NCBI GenBank assembly: GCA_900771425.1
Contig: CAAGNV010000040.1
Coordinates: forward strand, 1-18,184
DNA from: Bacteroidaceae bacterium
GTDB lineage: Bacteria > Bacteroidota > Bacteroidia > Bacteroidales > Bacteroidaceae
Length of the DNA stretch: 18,184 bases
Reading direction: 5' to 3'
The position numbers and the translations under genes are program-made. Positions 1 to 8,111 of the stretch are shown piece after piece (position 1 is the first letter of the stretch; every line of letters begins with the position of its first letter). The notes beneath the pieces are model-generated. The model searched no databases, was not told the DNA's origin, and saw nothing but the letters and a program-made list of their open reading frames with translations.

Positions 1-51
1 CTTTGCCTTGAATTCAGGGGTGAGCTTTTTACGAGTTGTTTGAGTCTTCAT
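1..51 (-). CDS. IS3-family transposase OrfA-like protein, N-terminus only (cut by window edge)
   Basis: The minus strand opens with ATG at 51-49 and reads MKTQTTRKKLTPEFKAK to the edge of the window. A basic start followed by K/R-x-hydrophobic-TPEFKAK is the usual beginning of the helix-turn-helix OrfA protein of IS3-family elements, which binds the ends of the insertion sequence. A Bacteroidetes-type promoter core lies only eight bases upstream, and an IS-end-like sequence lies about 65 bases upstream, as expected for an intact element end. Only 17 codons are visible, so the family is likely but not certain, and whether the element is intact cannot be judged. Confidence 0.6.
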   Translation of the reverse strand, partial: MKTQTTRKKLTPEFKAK

Positions 52-58
52 TGCGAGT

Positions 59-67
59 GCAAAGTTA
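59..67 (-). promoter_or_regulatory. Promoter core (TAnnTTTG type) of the transposase gene
   Basis: On the minus strand these bases read TAACTTTGC, a full match to the Bacteroidetes -7 element TAnnTTTG. The start codon begins eight bases downstream, so the transcript would have almost no leader. I see no clear -33 TTTG at the usual distance. Confidence 0.5.
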
Positions 68-90
68 CAAAAATTATTTGACTTATGCAC

Positions 91-118
91 TGGTCCGAAA
101 ATTTGGGAGTATTATACA
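91..118 (-). mobile_element. Probable terminal inverted repeat of the IS3-like element
   Basis: Read on the minus strand from 118, the sequence begins TGTATAATACTCCCAAAT and continues into TTTCGGACCA. A TGTA start followed by a CCCAAA...GGACA-like stretch matches, from memory, the ends of IS150-group IS3 elements. It sits just upstream of the OrfA-like start, where the left end belongs. The other end is outside the window, so the boundary at about 118 is inferred. Confidence 0.5.
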
Positions 119-154
119 TAGCCCAGGGTGTCGCTACGCTTGCTCCCTGGCCTA
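119..154. repeat. REP-like imperfect hairpin next to the IS end
   Basis: CCAGGG at 123-128 pairs with CCCTGG at 145-150. After one mismatch the stem continues with TAG (119-121) against CTA (152-154). The 16-base loop contains CGCTACGC. From memory, similar hairpins recur between genes in Bacteroidales genomes, like REP elements. It begins exactly where the inferred insertion sequence stops. No gene is visible in 155-393 apart from the promoter and leader of the next gene. Confidence 0.45.
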
Positions 155-238
155 CAGACCGCCTTAATAGTTTGCGAAAGTTGAATTGAACTATACCTTT
201 TTATATGTTATGTTGCTGTTGTTTGATAAAATTTTTTG

Positions 239-247
239 TAACTTTGC
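239..247 (+). promoter_or_regulatory. Promoter core for the GH2 gene
   Basis: TAACTTTGC is a full match to TAnnTTTG. A TTG at 219-221 is the best -33 candidate, with a 17-base spacer instead of the usual 19 to 21. Transcription would start near 252, giving a leader of about 140 bases before the ATG at 394. I recognise no riboswitch or clear hairpin in that leader. Confidence 0.5.
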
Positions 248-393
248 AGCCATCAAAGAACTGGCTTCCGCCCCGCTGCCGCACTGCGTGTTTGGTCATA
301 CGGACCGTCTTAAGAATCCCTGACTTGTTTCCCGCTAATCAATTTTCAAGTATAGCAATTGTTTAATATTCTAATCAAATAATAACTAAATCA

Positions 394-3351
394 ATGAAGA
401 GATTATTTTTATTATCGGTGTTTGTCGTCATGGTAGCCAACATGTCGGCACAGCATCATATCAATTTCAATTCGGATTGGTATATAGGTATGCCGGCTAA
501 GCATGTGACGCTGCCACGTGCATGGAACGAAGACGAGGCTTTCCGTAATGATATTGCAGACCTGTCTGACAGTGTAGTGTGGTATCGCAAGTCGTTTCGA
601 CTGACGACGGAACAGGTTCGTGGCAAGAAGGTGTTCGTCGAGTTCGAAGGAATCAGGCATGCTGGAGAAGTTTATATAAATGACTTGCCAATCGGCATTC
701 ATGAGAATGGTGTCATGGCGTGTGGCTTTGACTTGACTGATTATCTTCGGAATGGCAAAAATATGATAGAAGTCAAGACCGACAATGACTGGAACTATCA
801 TGAGAAAGGGTCGAACTCGCCTTATCAGTGGAATAACAAGAACTTCAATGCCAACTACGGCGGCATACCAAAGAACGTGTGGCTGCATATCGTTCCTGAG
901 GTCTATCAGACTCTGCCACTTTACAGTAATCTCGGTACCAAGGGCGTGTATGTCTATGCCACCGATATGAACATCGCCGGCAAGTCGGCAACGATACACC
1001 TGGAGTCGGAGGTACGGAACGACAGCAAGTCGGCTGCATCTGTGACTCTCACGATGAGCAACGAGGAACTGAATGTCAGTTGTTCGGGCGAGGCTGTGAC
1101 ATTGCAGCCAGGTGAAACAAGAGTGCTGACGGTGGAGTGCAAGGCCGATGGCATAGACTGGTGGACATGGGGGCATGGAAAACTCTATGACATAATATCC
1201 ACGCTACGTAATAATACTGACGGCACGACCGACGAGGTAGTCGTTACTACAGGTTTCCGCAAGACTCGCTTTGCCGAAGGAAAGGTGTGGCTGAACGATA
1301 GGGTGCTGATGATGAAGGGTTATGCCCAGCGCACGAGCAACGAATGGCCTGGCGTAGGAATGAGCGTGCCGGCATGGCTCAGCGACTACAGCAATGCGCT
1401 GATGGTCAAGGGTGGAGCCAATCTCGTACGGTGGATGCATGTAACCCCTTGGAAACAAGACATAGAGTCGTGCGACCGTGTAGGACTGATTCAGGCAATG
1501 CCTGCCGGCGATGCCGAGAAAGATGTGGATGGACGGCGTTGGGAACAGCGCACCGAACTGATGCGCGACGCCATCATATACAACCGCAACAATCCGAGCA
1601 TCCTGTTCTATGAAGGCGGCAACGAGAGCATCTCGCGCGAACACATGAACGAACTGAAGGCTATTCGCGACCTTTACGACCCACATGGCGGACGTGCCAT
1701 CGGCAGTCGAGAGATGCTTGACATTGACGAGGCTGAGTATGGCGGCGAGATGCTGTATATCAACAAGAGTGCCAAGCACCCTATGTGGGCAATGGAGTAC
1801 TGCCGTGACGAGGGACTGCGAAAGAACTGGGACGAATGGAGCTACCCTTACCATCGTGAGGGCGACGGACTGCTATATAAGAACCAGCCATCGCGCGAAT
1901 GGCATCATAATCAGGACCAACTTGCCATCGAATGGGTACGCCGTTGGTACGACTACTGGCGTGAACGTCCGGGAACAGGCACACGGGTAAGCAGCGGAGG
2001 CGTGAAAATCGTGTTCAGCGACACCAACACCCACCACCGTGGCAGCGTCAATTACCGCACAAGTGGCGCTACCGATGCCATGCGCATAGAGAAAGACGGC
2101 TATTTCGCCAATCAGGTGATGTGGCACGGATGGGTTGAGACCGACGGTGAATGGCAGACACACATCATCGGCCACTGGAACTACGAATCGCAGTCGGGGC
2201 AGTCGCAGACAGACGATACCTTCCGTGACTTCTCAAAGCCTGTTTATGTGGTGAGCAACAGCGACAGCGTCCAGTTGTTCCTCAATGGACGTCGGTTGAA
2301 TGTCGCTCCAGTCCATGAATATCGTTTCCTATATACATTCCCTGATATAAAGTGGGAATCTGGTACGCTCGAAGCCGTCAGTTACGACAAGGAAGGCCGA
2401 GAGCAGAGCCGTCACAGCATAACATCGGTTGGCGAAGCCAAACAGTTGAAACTCACTGCTATTCATTCACCATACCCTGAGGTGGGAGAGTCGTTGCCGT
2501 TCATTGCCGACGGTGCCGATATGGTGCTCGTGCAGGTTGAAGTGGTAGATGCCCAAGGCCGCCGCTGTCCGCTCGACGATAGGATGATACACTTCACGCT
2601 CACAGGACCAGCCGAATGGCGTGGCGGCATTGCTACCGGGCGCAAGGACAATTATGTACTGTCGAAGGACTTGCCGGTTGAGTGCGGCATCAACCGTGCA
2701 TTGATTCGCAGTACGTGTAAGGCAGGCAAGATAACCATAAAGGCGAGTGCCGACGGACTGCCTGATGCCAAAATAACCTTGCGGAGTGTGCCTGCGCCAT
2801 CGCAGAAGACGTTCGTTGCACAAAACCATGCCCATACCGTCACACACTTCATCAAGGGCGAGCAGCCTCTCACCCCTTCGTATGTTCAGACGAAGACAGG
2901 AGTTAAGATAATATCGGCCAAAACAGATGTGAATCAGGATAATGCCCGCTTTGCCTTCGACGATAACGAACTGTCAGAATGGAAAGGCGGTCATGCCATC
3001 ACTTTCACGCTTGAACGGCCTGCAGCGGTTGACGACGTGTGCCTGAAGTTGGCTGGCTGGCGCAATAACCGATACCCGCTGGAGGTCTATGCCGGCGATT
3101 CGCTCGTGTGGAAGGGAGTGACACCGACGAGTCTGGGTTATGTGCATCTTGAAATAACTGCCCCTGTCAAGAGCGACACCTTCACCATACGCATCGCCAA
3201 TTCATCAGAGCCAACGCAAGGCAATGCGAAAGATACGGATGTAGTACCAACCGAACTCGGAGGCGGTCAGGCCAATGAACTCGACCGCACCACGTCGCGC
3301 TCGACACAGTCACTGCGCATTGTCGAGGCAGAGTTCCTCCAAGCCCTCTGA
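394..3351 (+). CDS. Secreted glycoside hydrolase family 2 enzyme (beta-galactosidase-like)
   Basis: This 985-residue enzyme should hydrolyse a beta-linked sugar (galactoside, glucuronide or similar) outside the cytoplasm. Residues 1-20 form a signal peptide ending MSAQ. The GH2 layout follows: a sugar-binding jelly-roll domain (about 25-170), an immunoglobulin-like domain (about 180-290), and a TIM barrel (about 295-600). The barrel has GNE at 409-411 with E411 as the likely acid/base, and E468 in AMEYC as the likely nucleophile. Later beta-sandwich domains follow, and residues about 870-960 look like a discoidin/CBM32-type carbohydrate-binding fold (FAFDDNELSEW). The start is chosen from the signal peptide. 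No SusC/SusD pair, transporter or regulator is adjacent, so this is a lone enzyme. The family is secure; the substrate cannot be read from the sequence. Confidence 0.9.
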   Translation: MKRLFLLSVFVVMVANMSAQHHINFNSDWYIGMPAKHVTLPRAWNEDEAFRNDIADLSDSVVWYRKSFRLTTEQVRGKKVFVEFEGIRHAGEVYINDLPIGIHENGVMACGFDLTDYLRNGKNMIEVKTDNDWNYHEKGSNSPYQWNNKNFNANYGGIPKNVWLHIVPEVYQTLPLYSNLGTKGVYVYATDMNIAGKSATIHLESEVRNDSKSAASVTLTMSNEELNVSCSGEAVTLQPGETRVLTVECKADGIDWWTWGHGKLYDIISTLRNNTDGTTDEVVVTTGFRKTRFAEGKVWLNDRVLMMKGYAQRTSNEWPGVGMSVPAWLSDYSNALMVKGGANLVRWMHVTPWKQDIESCDRVGLIQAMPAGDAEKDVDGRRWEQRTELMRDAIIYNRNNPSILFYEGGNESISREHMNELKAIRDLYDPHGGRAIGSREMLDIDEAEYGGEMLYINKSAKHPMWAMEYCRDEGLRKNWDEWSYPYHREGDGLLYKNQPSREWHHNQDQLAIEWVRRWYDYWRERPGTGTRVSSGGVKIVFSDTNTHHRGSVNYRTSGATDAMRIEKDGYFANQVMWHGWVETDGEWQTHIIGHWNYESQSGQSQTDDTFRDFSKPVYVVSNSDSVQLFLNGRRLNVAPVHEYRFLYTFPDIKWESGTLEAVSYDKEGREQSRHSITSVGEAKQLKLTAIHSPYPEVGESLPFIADGADMVLVQVEVVDAQGRRCPLDDRMIHFTLTGPAEWRGGIATGRKDNYVLSKDLPVECGINRALIRSTCKAGKITIKASADGLPDAKITLRSVPAPSQKTFVAQNHAHTVTHFIKGEQPLTPSYVQTKTGVKIISAKTDVNQDNARFAFDDNELSEWKGGHAITFTLERPAAVDDVCLKLAGWRNNRYPLEVYAGDSLVWKGVTPTSLGYVHLEITAPVKSDTFTIRIANSSEPTQGNAKDTDVVPTELGGGQANELDRTTSRSTQSLRIVEAEFLQAL

Positions 3352-3358
3352 AAGCAGC

Positions 3359-3404
3359 AAGCCCACTGACCGATGGCACTTATGCCATGTGTATCAGTGG
3401 GCTT
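3359..3404. terminator. Stem-loop between convergent GH2 and lepB genes, candidate bidirectional terminator
   Basis: AAGCCCACTGA at 3359-3369 pairs perfectly with TCAGTGGGCTT at 3394-3404. A second stem, ATGGCA (3373-3378) with TGCCAT (3382-3387), stacks inside it. The hairpin starts seven bases after the GH2 stop codon. The T tract is weak on both sides (ACTGTTT on plus, GCTGCTTTC on minus). It is well placed to stop the GH2 transcript and possibly that of the metK-dapB-lepB operon, whose last stop is 119 bases away. The rest of the gap holds only an 11-bp direct repeat, TTGGCTGTCGC, at 3456-3466 and 3503-3513. Confidence 0.6.
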
Positions 3405-3522
3405 ACTGTTTATGTTGACGCTCAACGGCCGGTGGTGGGCTTGTTGCCTGATTGGTTGGCTGTCGCGTCGTGATAATCTTGTCGGCAGTTACAATAGTCT
3501 TATTGGCTGTCGCTTTATCTGC

Positions 3523-5040
3523 TTACTTTATGTTTGGCACCCAGCGGAAGAGGCGGTTCCAGCGGATGTGGTTGGCTGCCGGATTTGAGTCAGGACATAC
3601 AGACCACCAGATGAACAGCGGCGTACCTACGATATGGTCTTCAGGCACAAAACCCCAGTAGCGGCTGTCGGCGCTGTTGTGGCGGTTGTCGCCCATCATC
3701 CAGTAGTAGTCCATCTTGAATGTGTAACTCTTGGCTTCCTTTCCGTTGATGAATATCTTGCCATTCTCGACTTTGAGGTCGTTACCTTCATATACGCGGA
3801 TAGGTCGTTCGTAGATGGCAATGTTGTCGATGGTGAGGTCGATAGACTGTCCTTTTGCAGGAATCCATACCGGACCGTAGTTGTCGCATGTCCAGCCGTA
3901 GTCGTGGTTGAGTGGATAGAGGAACTCGCTGCTGGCATCTTTTATTTCGACGATACTGTCGATGAGTTCGGTATGCTTCTCGAGTGCTTCCTTCGCAGTC
4001 TTGGTCAGAGGCATTCCCTCGCGGTGGGTGTCAGCCTGAGGATGGTCCGGACGGTCGTTCCACTGGCGGTAGTCTTCGTCAGTGATGCCGAGGCTGGCGC
4101 GGAGTTGGTCTGGCGCATCGCCCCGTGCATAAATCCAGTAGCGGAACTGTGCGTCGGTCGGTGTAGGCTGTGCCTTGCCGTCGTTGTAAATGATCTTGTC
4201 CTTGATTTGTAATGTCTGTCCAGGCAGTCCTACGCAGCGCTTCACATAGTTCTCGCGGCGGTCGGTAGGTCGGCTGACTATCTTTCCGTATGAGTTCTCG
4301 TTCATCTGCATCACCTGCTTTCCGACGGCAACGAGGTCGTTATACATCTTTGCCTGGTCTTGTGCCGACAGGGTTTTCATCTCTGGCAACATGATGCCGT
4401 TGCTTTGGTATTGCATCATGCCGAGTCGTACACACTCGCGGTAGTAGTCGTTGTTGAACATCACGGCTGCCGTGTCGCCTGCTGGGTAGTTGAATACCAC
4501 GATATCGCCTATCTCGACATTGCGGATGCCCTTGACGCGACGGTATTCCCAATGTGGCCAGTCGAAGTACGACTTGCAGTTGAAACCTGGTATGGTGTGC
4601 TGTGTGAGTGGCAATGTAAGAGGTGTCTGCGGTATGCGTGGACCGTATTCCACCTTGCTTACGAGCAGGTAATCGCCTGTGAGGAGTGACTTCTCAAGCG
4701 ATGAACTTGGAATCTGGTAGTTCTGGAAGAAGAACTGATTGACAAAATACACTGCTACGAGGGCAAACACGAGTGCATCTACCCACGACATGAAGGTGCG
4801 TCCGACAGGGCTTTCAATATCTTTCCACCACGTCCAGCGTATCTTTTTAGTGATATAGAGGTCGAAGATGAATGGTACGACAACGAGTCCCCACCACGAC
4901 TTTACCCAATATAGGAATAAAAGGTATAGTGCCGTGACGATGATGAACTTGATCCATCCGTTGCGCTTGTTCTTCCTTTCTGTCTCTTTTGCATTGGCGC
5001 GTTCCGCCTTAATTTGCTTTGTGCCTTTGTATTTTACCAT
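3523..5040 (-). CDS. lepB: Signal peptidase I
   Basis: This enzyme removes N-terminal signal peptides from exported proteins at the outer face of the inner membrane. At 505 residues it is longer than the E. coli enzyme, as is usual in Bacteroidetes. Hydrophobic segments lie at about 31-46, 50-63 and 84-105. The catalytic serine is S114 in IPSSSLEKSL and the general-base lysine is K267 in ENYVKRCVG. The signature GDNRHNSADSR is at 450-460, followed by WGFVPEDHIVG. The insert of about 150 residues between the two catalytic boxes is what lengthens the protein. The gene starts two bases after the dapB stop, so the two are cotranscribed. The GH2 enzyme and the M16 protease in this window carry typical substrate signals. 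Confidence 0.96.
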   Translation of the reverse strand: MVKYKGTKQIKAERANAKETERKNKRNGWIKFIIVTALYLLFLYWVKSWWGLVVVPFIFDLYITKKIRWTWWKDIESPVGRTFMSWVDALVFALVAVYFVNQFFFQNYQIPSSSLEKSLLTGDYLLVSKVEYGPRIPQTPLTLPLTQHTIPGFNCKSYFDWPHWEYRRVKGIRNVEIGDIVVFNYPAGDTAAVMFNNDYYRECVRLGMMQYQSNGIMLPEMKTLSAQDQAKMYNDLVAVGKQVMQMNENSYGKIVSRPTDRRENYVKRCVGLPGQTLQIKDKIIYNDGKAQPTPTDAQFRYWIYARGDAPDQLRASLGITDEDYRQWNDRPDHPQADTHREGMPLTKTAKEALEKHTELIDSIVEIKDASSEFLYPLNHDYGWTCDNYGPVWIPAKGQSIDLTIDNIAIYERPIRVYEGNDLKVENGKIFINGKEAKSYTFKMDYYWMMGDNRHNSADSRYWGFVPEDHIVGTPLFIWWSVCPDSNPAANHIRWNRLFRWVPNIK

Positions 5041-5042
5041 AA

Positions 5043-5804
5043 TCAGAATTTGAATAAGTCACTTGTTGTTAGTAGTCCCTGATGCTGTGCGGTGTATTCG
5101 GCTGCGAGTACGGCACCGAGTGCAAAGCCGCGTCGTGAGTGTGCATCGTGGGTAATGGTTATCTTGTCGGCATCGCTGTCGTAGGTCACAGTGTGGATGC
5201 CGGGAACCTCGCCTTCGCGTATTGCAGTGATAGGGAGCACCTCAGACCCGAATTTCTTTGCATTTTCATCGATTTCATCGGAAGTTTCCGACTTCACGCC
5301 TGCCAACTCCCATCTGTCCTTACGGTCGATTTCATCGAGGATTTCGTCAGCCAAAGTGATGGCTGTGCCGCTTGGAGCATCGAGTTTGTGGATGTGGTGA
5401 GTCTCGCTCATGCTGACGTCGTAACCGTCGAACTGATTCATGATACGTGCCAGATAACGGTTGACTGCCGAAAAAATGGCAACGCCGAGGCTGAAGTTGC
5501 TTGCCCAGAACAGTGTCTTGCCTTCTTCGCTGCATGCGCGGCGTACGTCGTCGCCGTGGTCCTTGAGCCAACCGGTGCTGCCGCTGACTACCTTCACGCC
5601 TTGTTCCCATGCCTTGAGGTAATTGGCGTATGCCACATGTGGGGCAGTAAATTCAATGGCGACATCAGCGCTGCGGAAGGCGTCGGAGTCGAAGTCCTGC
5701 TGGTTGTCGATGTCGATGATGCTTACTATCTTGTGTCCGCGGCTGATGGCTATCTGTTCTATCATCTTGCCCATCTTGCCGTAACCGATGAGTGCTATGT
5801 TCAT
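5043..5804 (-). CDS. dapB: 4-hydroxy-tetrahydrodipicolinate reductase
   Basis: DapB reduces the dihydrodipicolinate-level intermediate with NAD(P)H in the route to meso-diaminopimelate and lysine, in the cytoplasm. The 253 residues open with a dinucleotide-binding GYGKMG (7-12). They carry the DapB signature with H136 as the likely acid/base, K140 as its partner, and the substrate-binding DAPSGTA (142-148). The length is normal for a member with a shortened N-terminal domain. It is the middle gene of metK-dapB-lepB, 27 bases after metK and 2 bases before lepB. Confidence 0.96.
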   Translation of the reverse strand: MNIALIGYGKMGKMIEQIAISRGHKIVSIIDIDNQQDFDSDAFRSADVAIEFTAPHVAYANYLKAWEQGVKVVSGSTGWLKDHGDDVRRACSEEGKTLFWASNFSLGVAIFSAVNRYLARIMNQFDGYDVSMSETHHIHKLDAPSGTAITLADEILDEIDRKDRWELAGVKSETSDEIDENAKKFGSEVLPITAIREGEVPGIHTVTYDSDADKITITHDAHSRRGFALGAVLAAEYTAQHQGLLTTSDLFKF

Positions 5805-5831
5805 ATTGTCGTCTGCTTTATTGTGTTGTGC

Positions 5832-7097
5832 TTATTGTATGTTGAATGCTTTCTTGATGTCATCGATGCGGTCGAGTTTCTCCCATGTGAAGAGTTCTAC
5901 CTCGATGGTCTTTTCTCCGCCCGACATGTATGGCGAGAAGAAGTGCTTGGTCACTGTTTCAGGCTTGCGGCCCATGTGTCCGTATGCGGCTGTCTCGCTA
6001 TAGATAGGGCGGCGGAGTTTGAGGTCACGCTCGATGGCGAACGGACGCAGGTCGAACAGTTCCTTTATCTTCTTTGCTATTTCGCCGTCGGTCATGCTGA
6101 CGTGTGAGTGTCCGTATGTGTTGACATAGATGCTTACGGGCTCGGCTACTCCGATGGCATAACTGAGTTGTACGAGCATCTCGTCGGCTATGCCGGCAGC
6201 AACCATGTTCTTTGCGATGTGGCGTGCTGCGTATGCAGCCGAGCGATCGACCTTCGATGGGTCCTTGCCGCTGAATGCGCCGCCTCCGTGTGCTCCCTTG
6301 CCTCCGTAGGTATCGACGATAATCTTACGTCCGGTAAGACCTGTGTCACCGTGTGGTCCGCCGATTACGAACTTGCCCGTTGGGTTGATGAAGTACTTGA
6401 TGTCGGGTGTGAAGAGTGCCTTGATGCGTGGATCGTTGATTTCGCTGATGACGCGCGGTATGAGTATCTGCTTCACGTCGTTGCTTATCTGTTCGAGCAT
6501 GGCATTGTCATCGTCGAGGAACTCGTCGTGCTGTGTCGATACTACGATGGTGTCGATGCGTACGGGACGGTCGTCATCGTCGTATTCGATTGTGACCTGG
6601 CTCTTTGAGTCCGGACGTAGGTATGTCATCTGCTTGCCCTCGCGGCGTATGTCGGCGAGTGTACGGAGTATGTGATGGCTCAGGTCGAGCGACAGTGGCA
6701 TGTAGTTCTCGGTCTCGTTCGTGGCATAGCCGAACATCATGCCTTGGTCACCGGCACCCTGGTCTTCAGGTCGTTCACGCTCAACACCTTGATTGATGTC
6801 GGCACTTTGTTCGTGAATGGCAGATAGGAGTCCGCAACTCTCGGCTTCGAACTTGTATTCAGCCTTTGTATATCCGATACGGCTGATTGTGTTTCTTGCT
6901 ACTTCCTGAAGGTCGGCGTATGCCTTCGACTTGATTTCGCCTGCAATGACCACGAGTCCGGTAGTCACGAGCGTCTCGCATGCTACCTTTGAGTTAGGGT
7001 CGAAGGCGAGCAGTTGGTCGAGAACTGCGTCGCTCACTTGGTCAGCCACTTTGTCGGGATGGCCTTCGCTTACTGATTCTGATGTAAATAGATACAT
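5832..7097 (-). CDS. metK: S-adenosylmethionine synthetase
   Basis: MetK makes S-adenosylmethionine from methionine and ATP. With the ATG at 7097-7095 the protein is 421 residues. It opens with the family start MYLFTSESVSEGHPDK, where H13 contacts ATP. It contains GAGDQGMMFGYA (about 114-125), GGPHGDTGLTGRK (about 246-258) and the glycine-rich GGGAFSGKD (about 271-279). The open frame extends nine codons upstream to a TTG, but that TTG lies inside the promoter core at 7121-7129 and would hardly be transcribed, so I reject it. The leader is only about 15-20 bases, too short for a SAM riboswitch. It is the first gene of the metK-dapB-lepB operon. Confidence 0.96.
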   Translation of the reverse strand: MYLFTSESVSEGHPDKVADQVSDAVLDQLLAFDPNSKVACETLVTTGLVVIAGEIKSKAYADLQEVARNTISRIGYTKAEYKFEAESCGLLSAIHEQSADINQGVERERPEDQGAGDQGMMFGYATNETENYMPLSLDLSHHILRTLADIRREGKQMTYLRPDSKSQVTIEYDDDDRPVRIDTIVVSTQHDEFLDDDNAMLEQISNDVKQILIPRVISEINDPRIKALFTPDIKYFINPTGKFVIGGPHGDTGLTGRKIIVDTYGGKGAHGGGAFSGKDPSKVDRSAAYAARHIAKNMVAAGIADEMLVQLSYAIGVAEPVSIYVNTYGHSHVSMTDGEIAKKIKELFDLRPFAIERDLKLRRPIYSETAAYGHMGRKPETVTKHFFSPYMSGGEKTIEVELFTWEKLDRIDDIKKAFNIQ

Positions 7098-7120
7098 AAA
7101 TGCGATGTTACAATTTGGGT

Positions 7121-7152
7121 GCAAAGTTACACATTATTTATTACACAACCAA
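7121..7152 (-). promoter_or_regulatory. Promoter of the metK-dapB-lepB operon
   Basis: On the minus strand TAACTTTGC (7129-7121) matches TAnnTTTG fully. An ATTG at 7153-7150 lies 20 bases upstream as a reasonable -33 element. The metK ATG is 23 bases downstream of the core. Confidence 0.6.
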
Positions 7153-7184
7153 TGATATGCCGTTAATTAATGTTATAAAGGTCG

Positions 7185-7213
7185 TTTGTATCAATTTATT
7201 TCATTACATTTGC
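7185..7213 (+). promoter_or_regulatory. Candidate promoter of groES-groEL
   Basis: TACATTTGC (7205-7213) matches the TAnnTTTG core. TTTG at 7185-7188 lies upstream with a short 16-base spacer. The leader to the ATG at 7389 would be about 170 bases. I find no CIRCE operator (TTAGCACTC-N9-GAGTGCTAA) in it, so HrcA-type control is not supported. The only other structure noticed is a small TGACA/TGTCA hairpin near 7277-7289. Confidence 0.45.
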
Positions 7214-7388
7214 ACATCGAAAGGCGCACATTGACACGACTTTTGCAACTCTTGACGCTTACGGACGATGTGTGGTGACATTTTGTCATAATTTGGCAAT
7301 GCTTGCTGCTGTTGCCTGTGTGGCACGGTGTTTGCATCTGTTGCTGCAGAATTCTTTAATAATTAAATCATATAAAAACAAGTAAATT

Positions 7389-7664
7389 ATGAACATCAAA
7401 CCATTGGCAGACCGTGTGCTCGTACTCCCTGCACCGGCTGAAGAAAAGACAATCGGCGGAATCATCATTCCTGATACCGCAAAGGAAAAACCCCTTCAGG
7501 GCGAAGTAGTTGCTGTCGGCAACGGAACTAAGGACGAAGAAATGGTACTCAAGGTAGGCGACAAGGTGCTCTACGGCAAGTACTCTGGCAGCGAACTCGA
7601 GTTTGAAGGTACCAAGTACCTCATCATGCGTCAGAACGACGTACTGGCAGTGTTGAAAAATTAA
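7389..7664 (+). CDS. groES: Co-chaperonin GroES (10 kDa)
   Basis: GroES caps the GroEL barrel and closes the folding chamber. The 91-residue protein starts MNIKPLADRVLV, the family's standard opening. It carries the mobile-loop region EEKTIGGIIIPDTAKEKP (about 18-35), whose hydrophobic IGGIIIP edge contacts GroEL. GEVVAVGNG and the KVGDKVLYGKYSG segment follow. Length and order are normal. groEL is downstream, but a separate gene and about 530 bases lie between them, an unusual arrangement for this operon. Confidence 0.97.
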   Translation: MNIKPLADRVLVLPAPAEEKTIGGIIIPDTAKEKPLQGEVVAVGNGTKDEEMVLKVGDKVLYGKYSGSELEFEGTKYLIMRQNDVLAVLKN

Positions 7665-7667
7665 TAA

Positions 7668-7683
7668 TTAAAAATTAAAAGTT
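7668..7683 (+). repeat. Left arm of A/T-rich inverted repeat around the four-helix-bundle gene
   Basis: TTAAAAATTAAAAGTT here is the exact reverse complement of 8112-8127. It begins four bases after the groES stop codon. TTGGC follows both arms at a short distance, when each is read towards the gene. Confidence 0.75.
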
Positions 7684-7711
7684 AAAATTTGGCTAAGGGG
7701 TAACTTCGATT

Positions 7712-8086
7712 ATGAGTGGAGTCGACAATCTGCTGTATAACAAGTCATATTCGTTTGCAATCAGAGTAGTGAATGCGTATAAATTCCTTACGAAAGAGAA
7801 AAATGAATATGTGCTGTCCAAGCAATTGCTGAGAAGCGGTACGGCCATTGGAGCTTTGATACGAGAAGCAAAATTTGCACAAAGCACCGCAGACTTTATC
7901 AATAAACTATCGATTTCGCTCAAGGAGGCAAACGAAACACAGTACTGGATAGAACTTCTTCACGACACTGGTTATATAGATGATACTACATTTAAGTCAA
8001 TATATAACGAAGCTAGTGAGTTGACGGCACTCCTTGTTTCGATAGTAAAAACGACCAAATTGAACAGCACCACCTCCAAACCCTGA
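7712..8086 (+). CDS. Four-helix-bundle protein (S23 / 23S intervening-sequence type), inserted between groES and groEL
   Basis: The 124-residue product matches the small four-helix-bundle family (TIGR02436 type) known from open frames in 23S rRNA intervening sequences and widespread in Bacteroidetes. The visible pattern is SYSFAIRVVNAYKFL (about 12-26), LSKQLLRSGTAIGALIREA (35-53), AQSTADFINKLSISLKEA (56-73) and YWIELLHDTGYI (78-89), then a last helix and a loose Ser/Thr tail. No catalytic residues are evident. The molecular role of the family is not established; binding nucleic acid or a protein partner is possible. The gene is more A/T-rich than groES and groEL and is bracketed by A/T-rich inverted repeats, which suggests it arrived as a cassette. 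It reads with the operon and has no obvious promoter of its own. Confidence 0.88.
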   Translation: MSGVDNLLYNKSYSFAIRVVNAYKFLTKEKNEYVLSKQLLRSGTAIGALIREAKFAQSTADFINKLSISLKEANETQYWIELLHDTGYIDDTTFKSIYNEASELTALLVSIVKTTKLNSTTSKP

Positions 8087-8111
8087 TATATAATTAATCC
8101 CAACCCATGCC

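Noticed and set aside
412..1854. Minus-strand open frames of 254 and 216 codons inside the GH2 gene
   Set aside because: They are antisense to a well-supported enzyme, show no domain and have no promoter.
5139..6107. Long plus-strand open frame (322 codons) over dapB and metK
   Set aside because: It is antisense to two firmly identified enzymes and has the Val/Cys/Ala-rich composition typical of shadow frames.
7098..7120. SAM riboswitch before metK
   Set aside because: The leader is only about 15 to 20 bases.
7098..7124. TTG start for metK nine codons upstream
   Set aside because: It falls within the promoter core, upstream of the likely transcription start.
7214..7388. CIRCE / HrcA operator before groES
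   Set aside because: No TTAGCACTC-N9-GAGTGCTAA or close variant is present in the leader.
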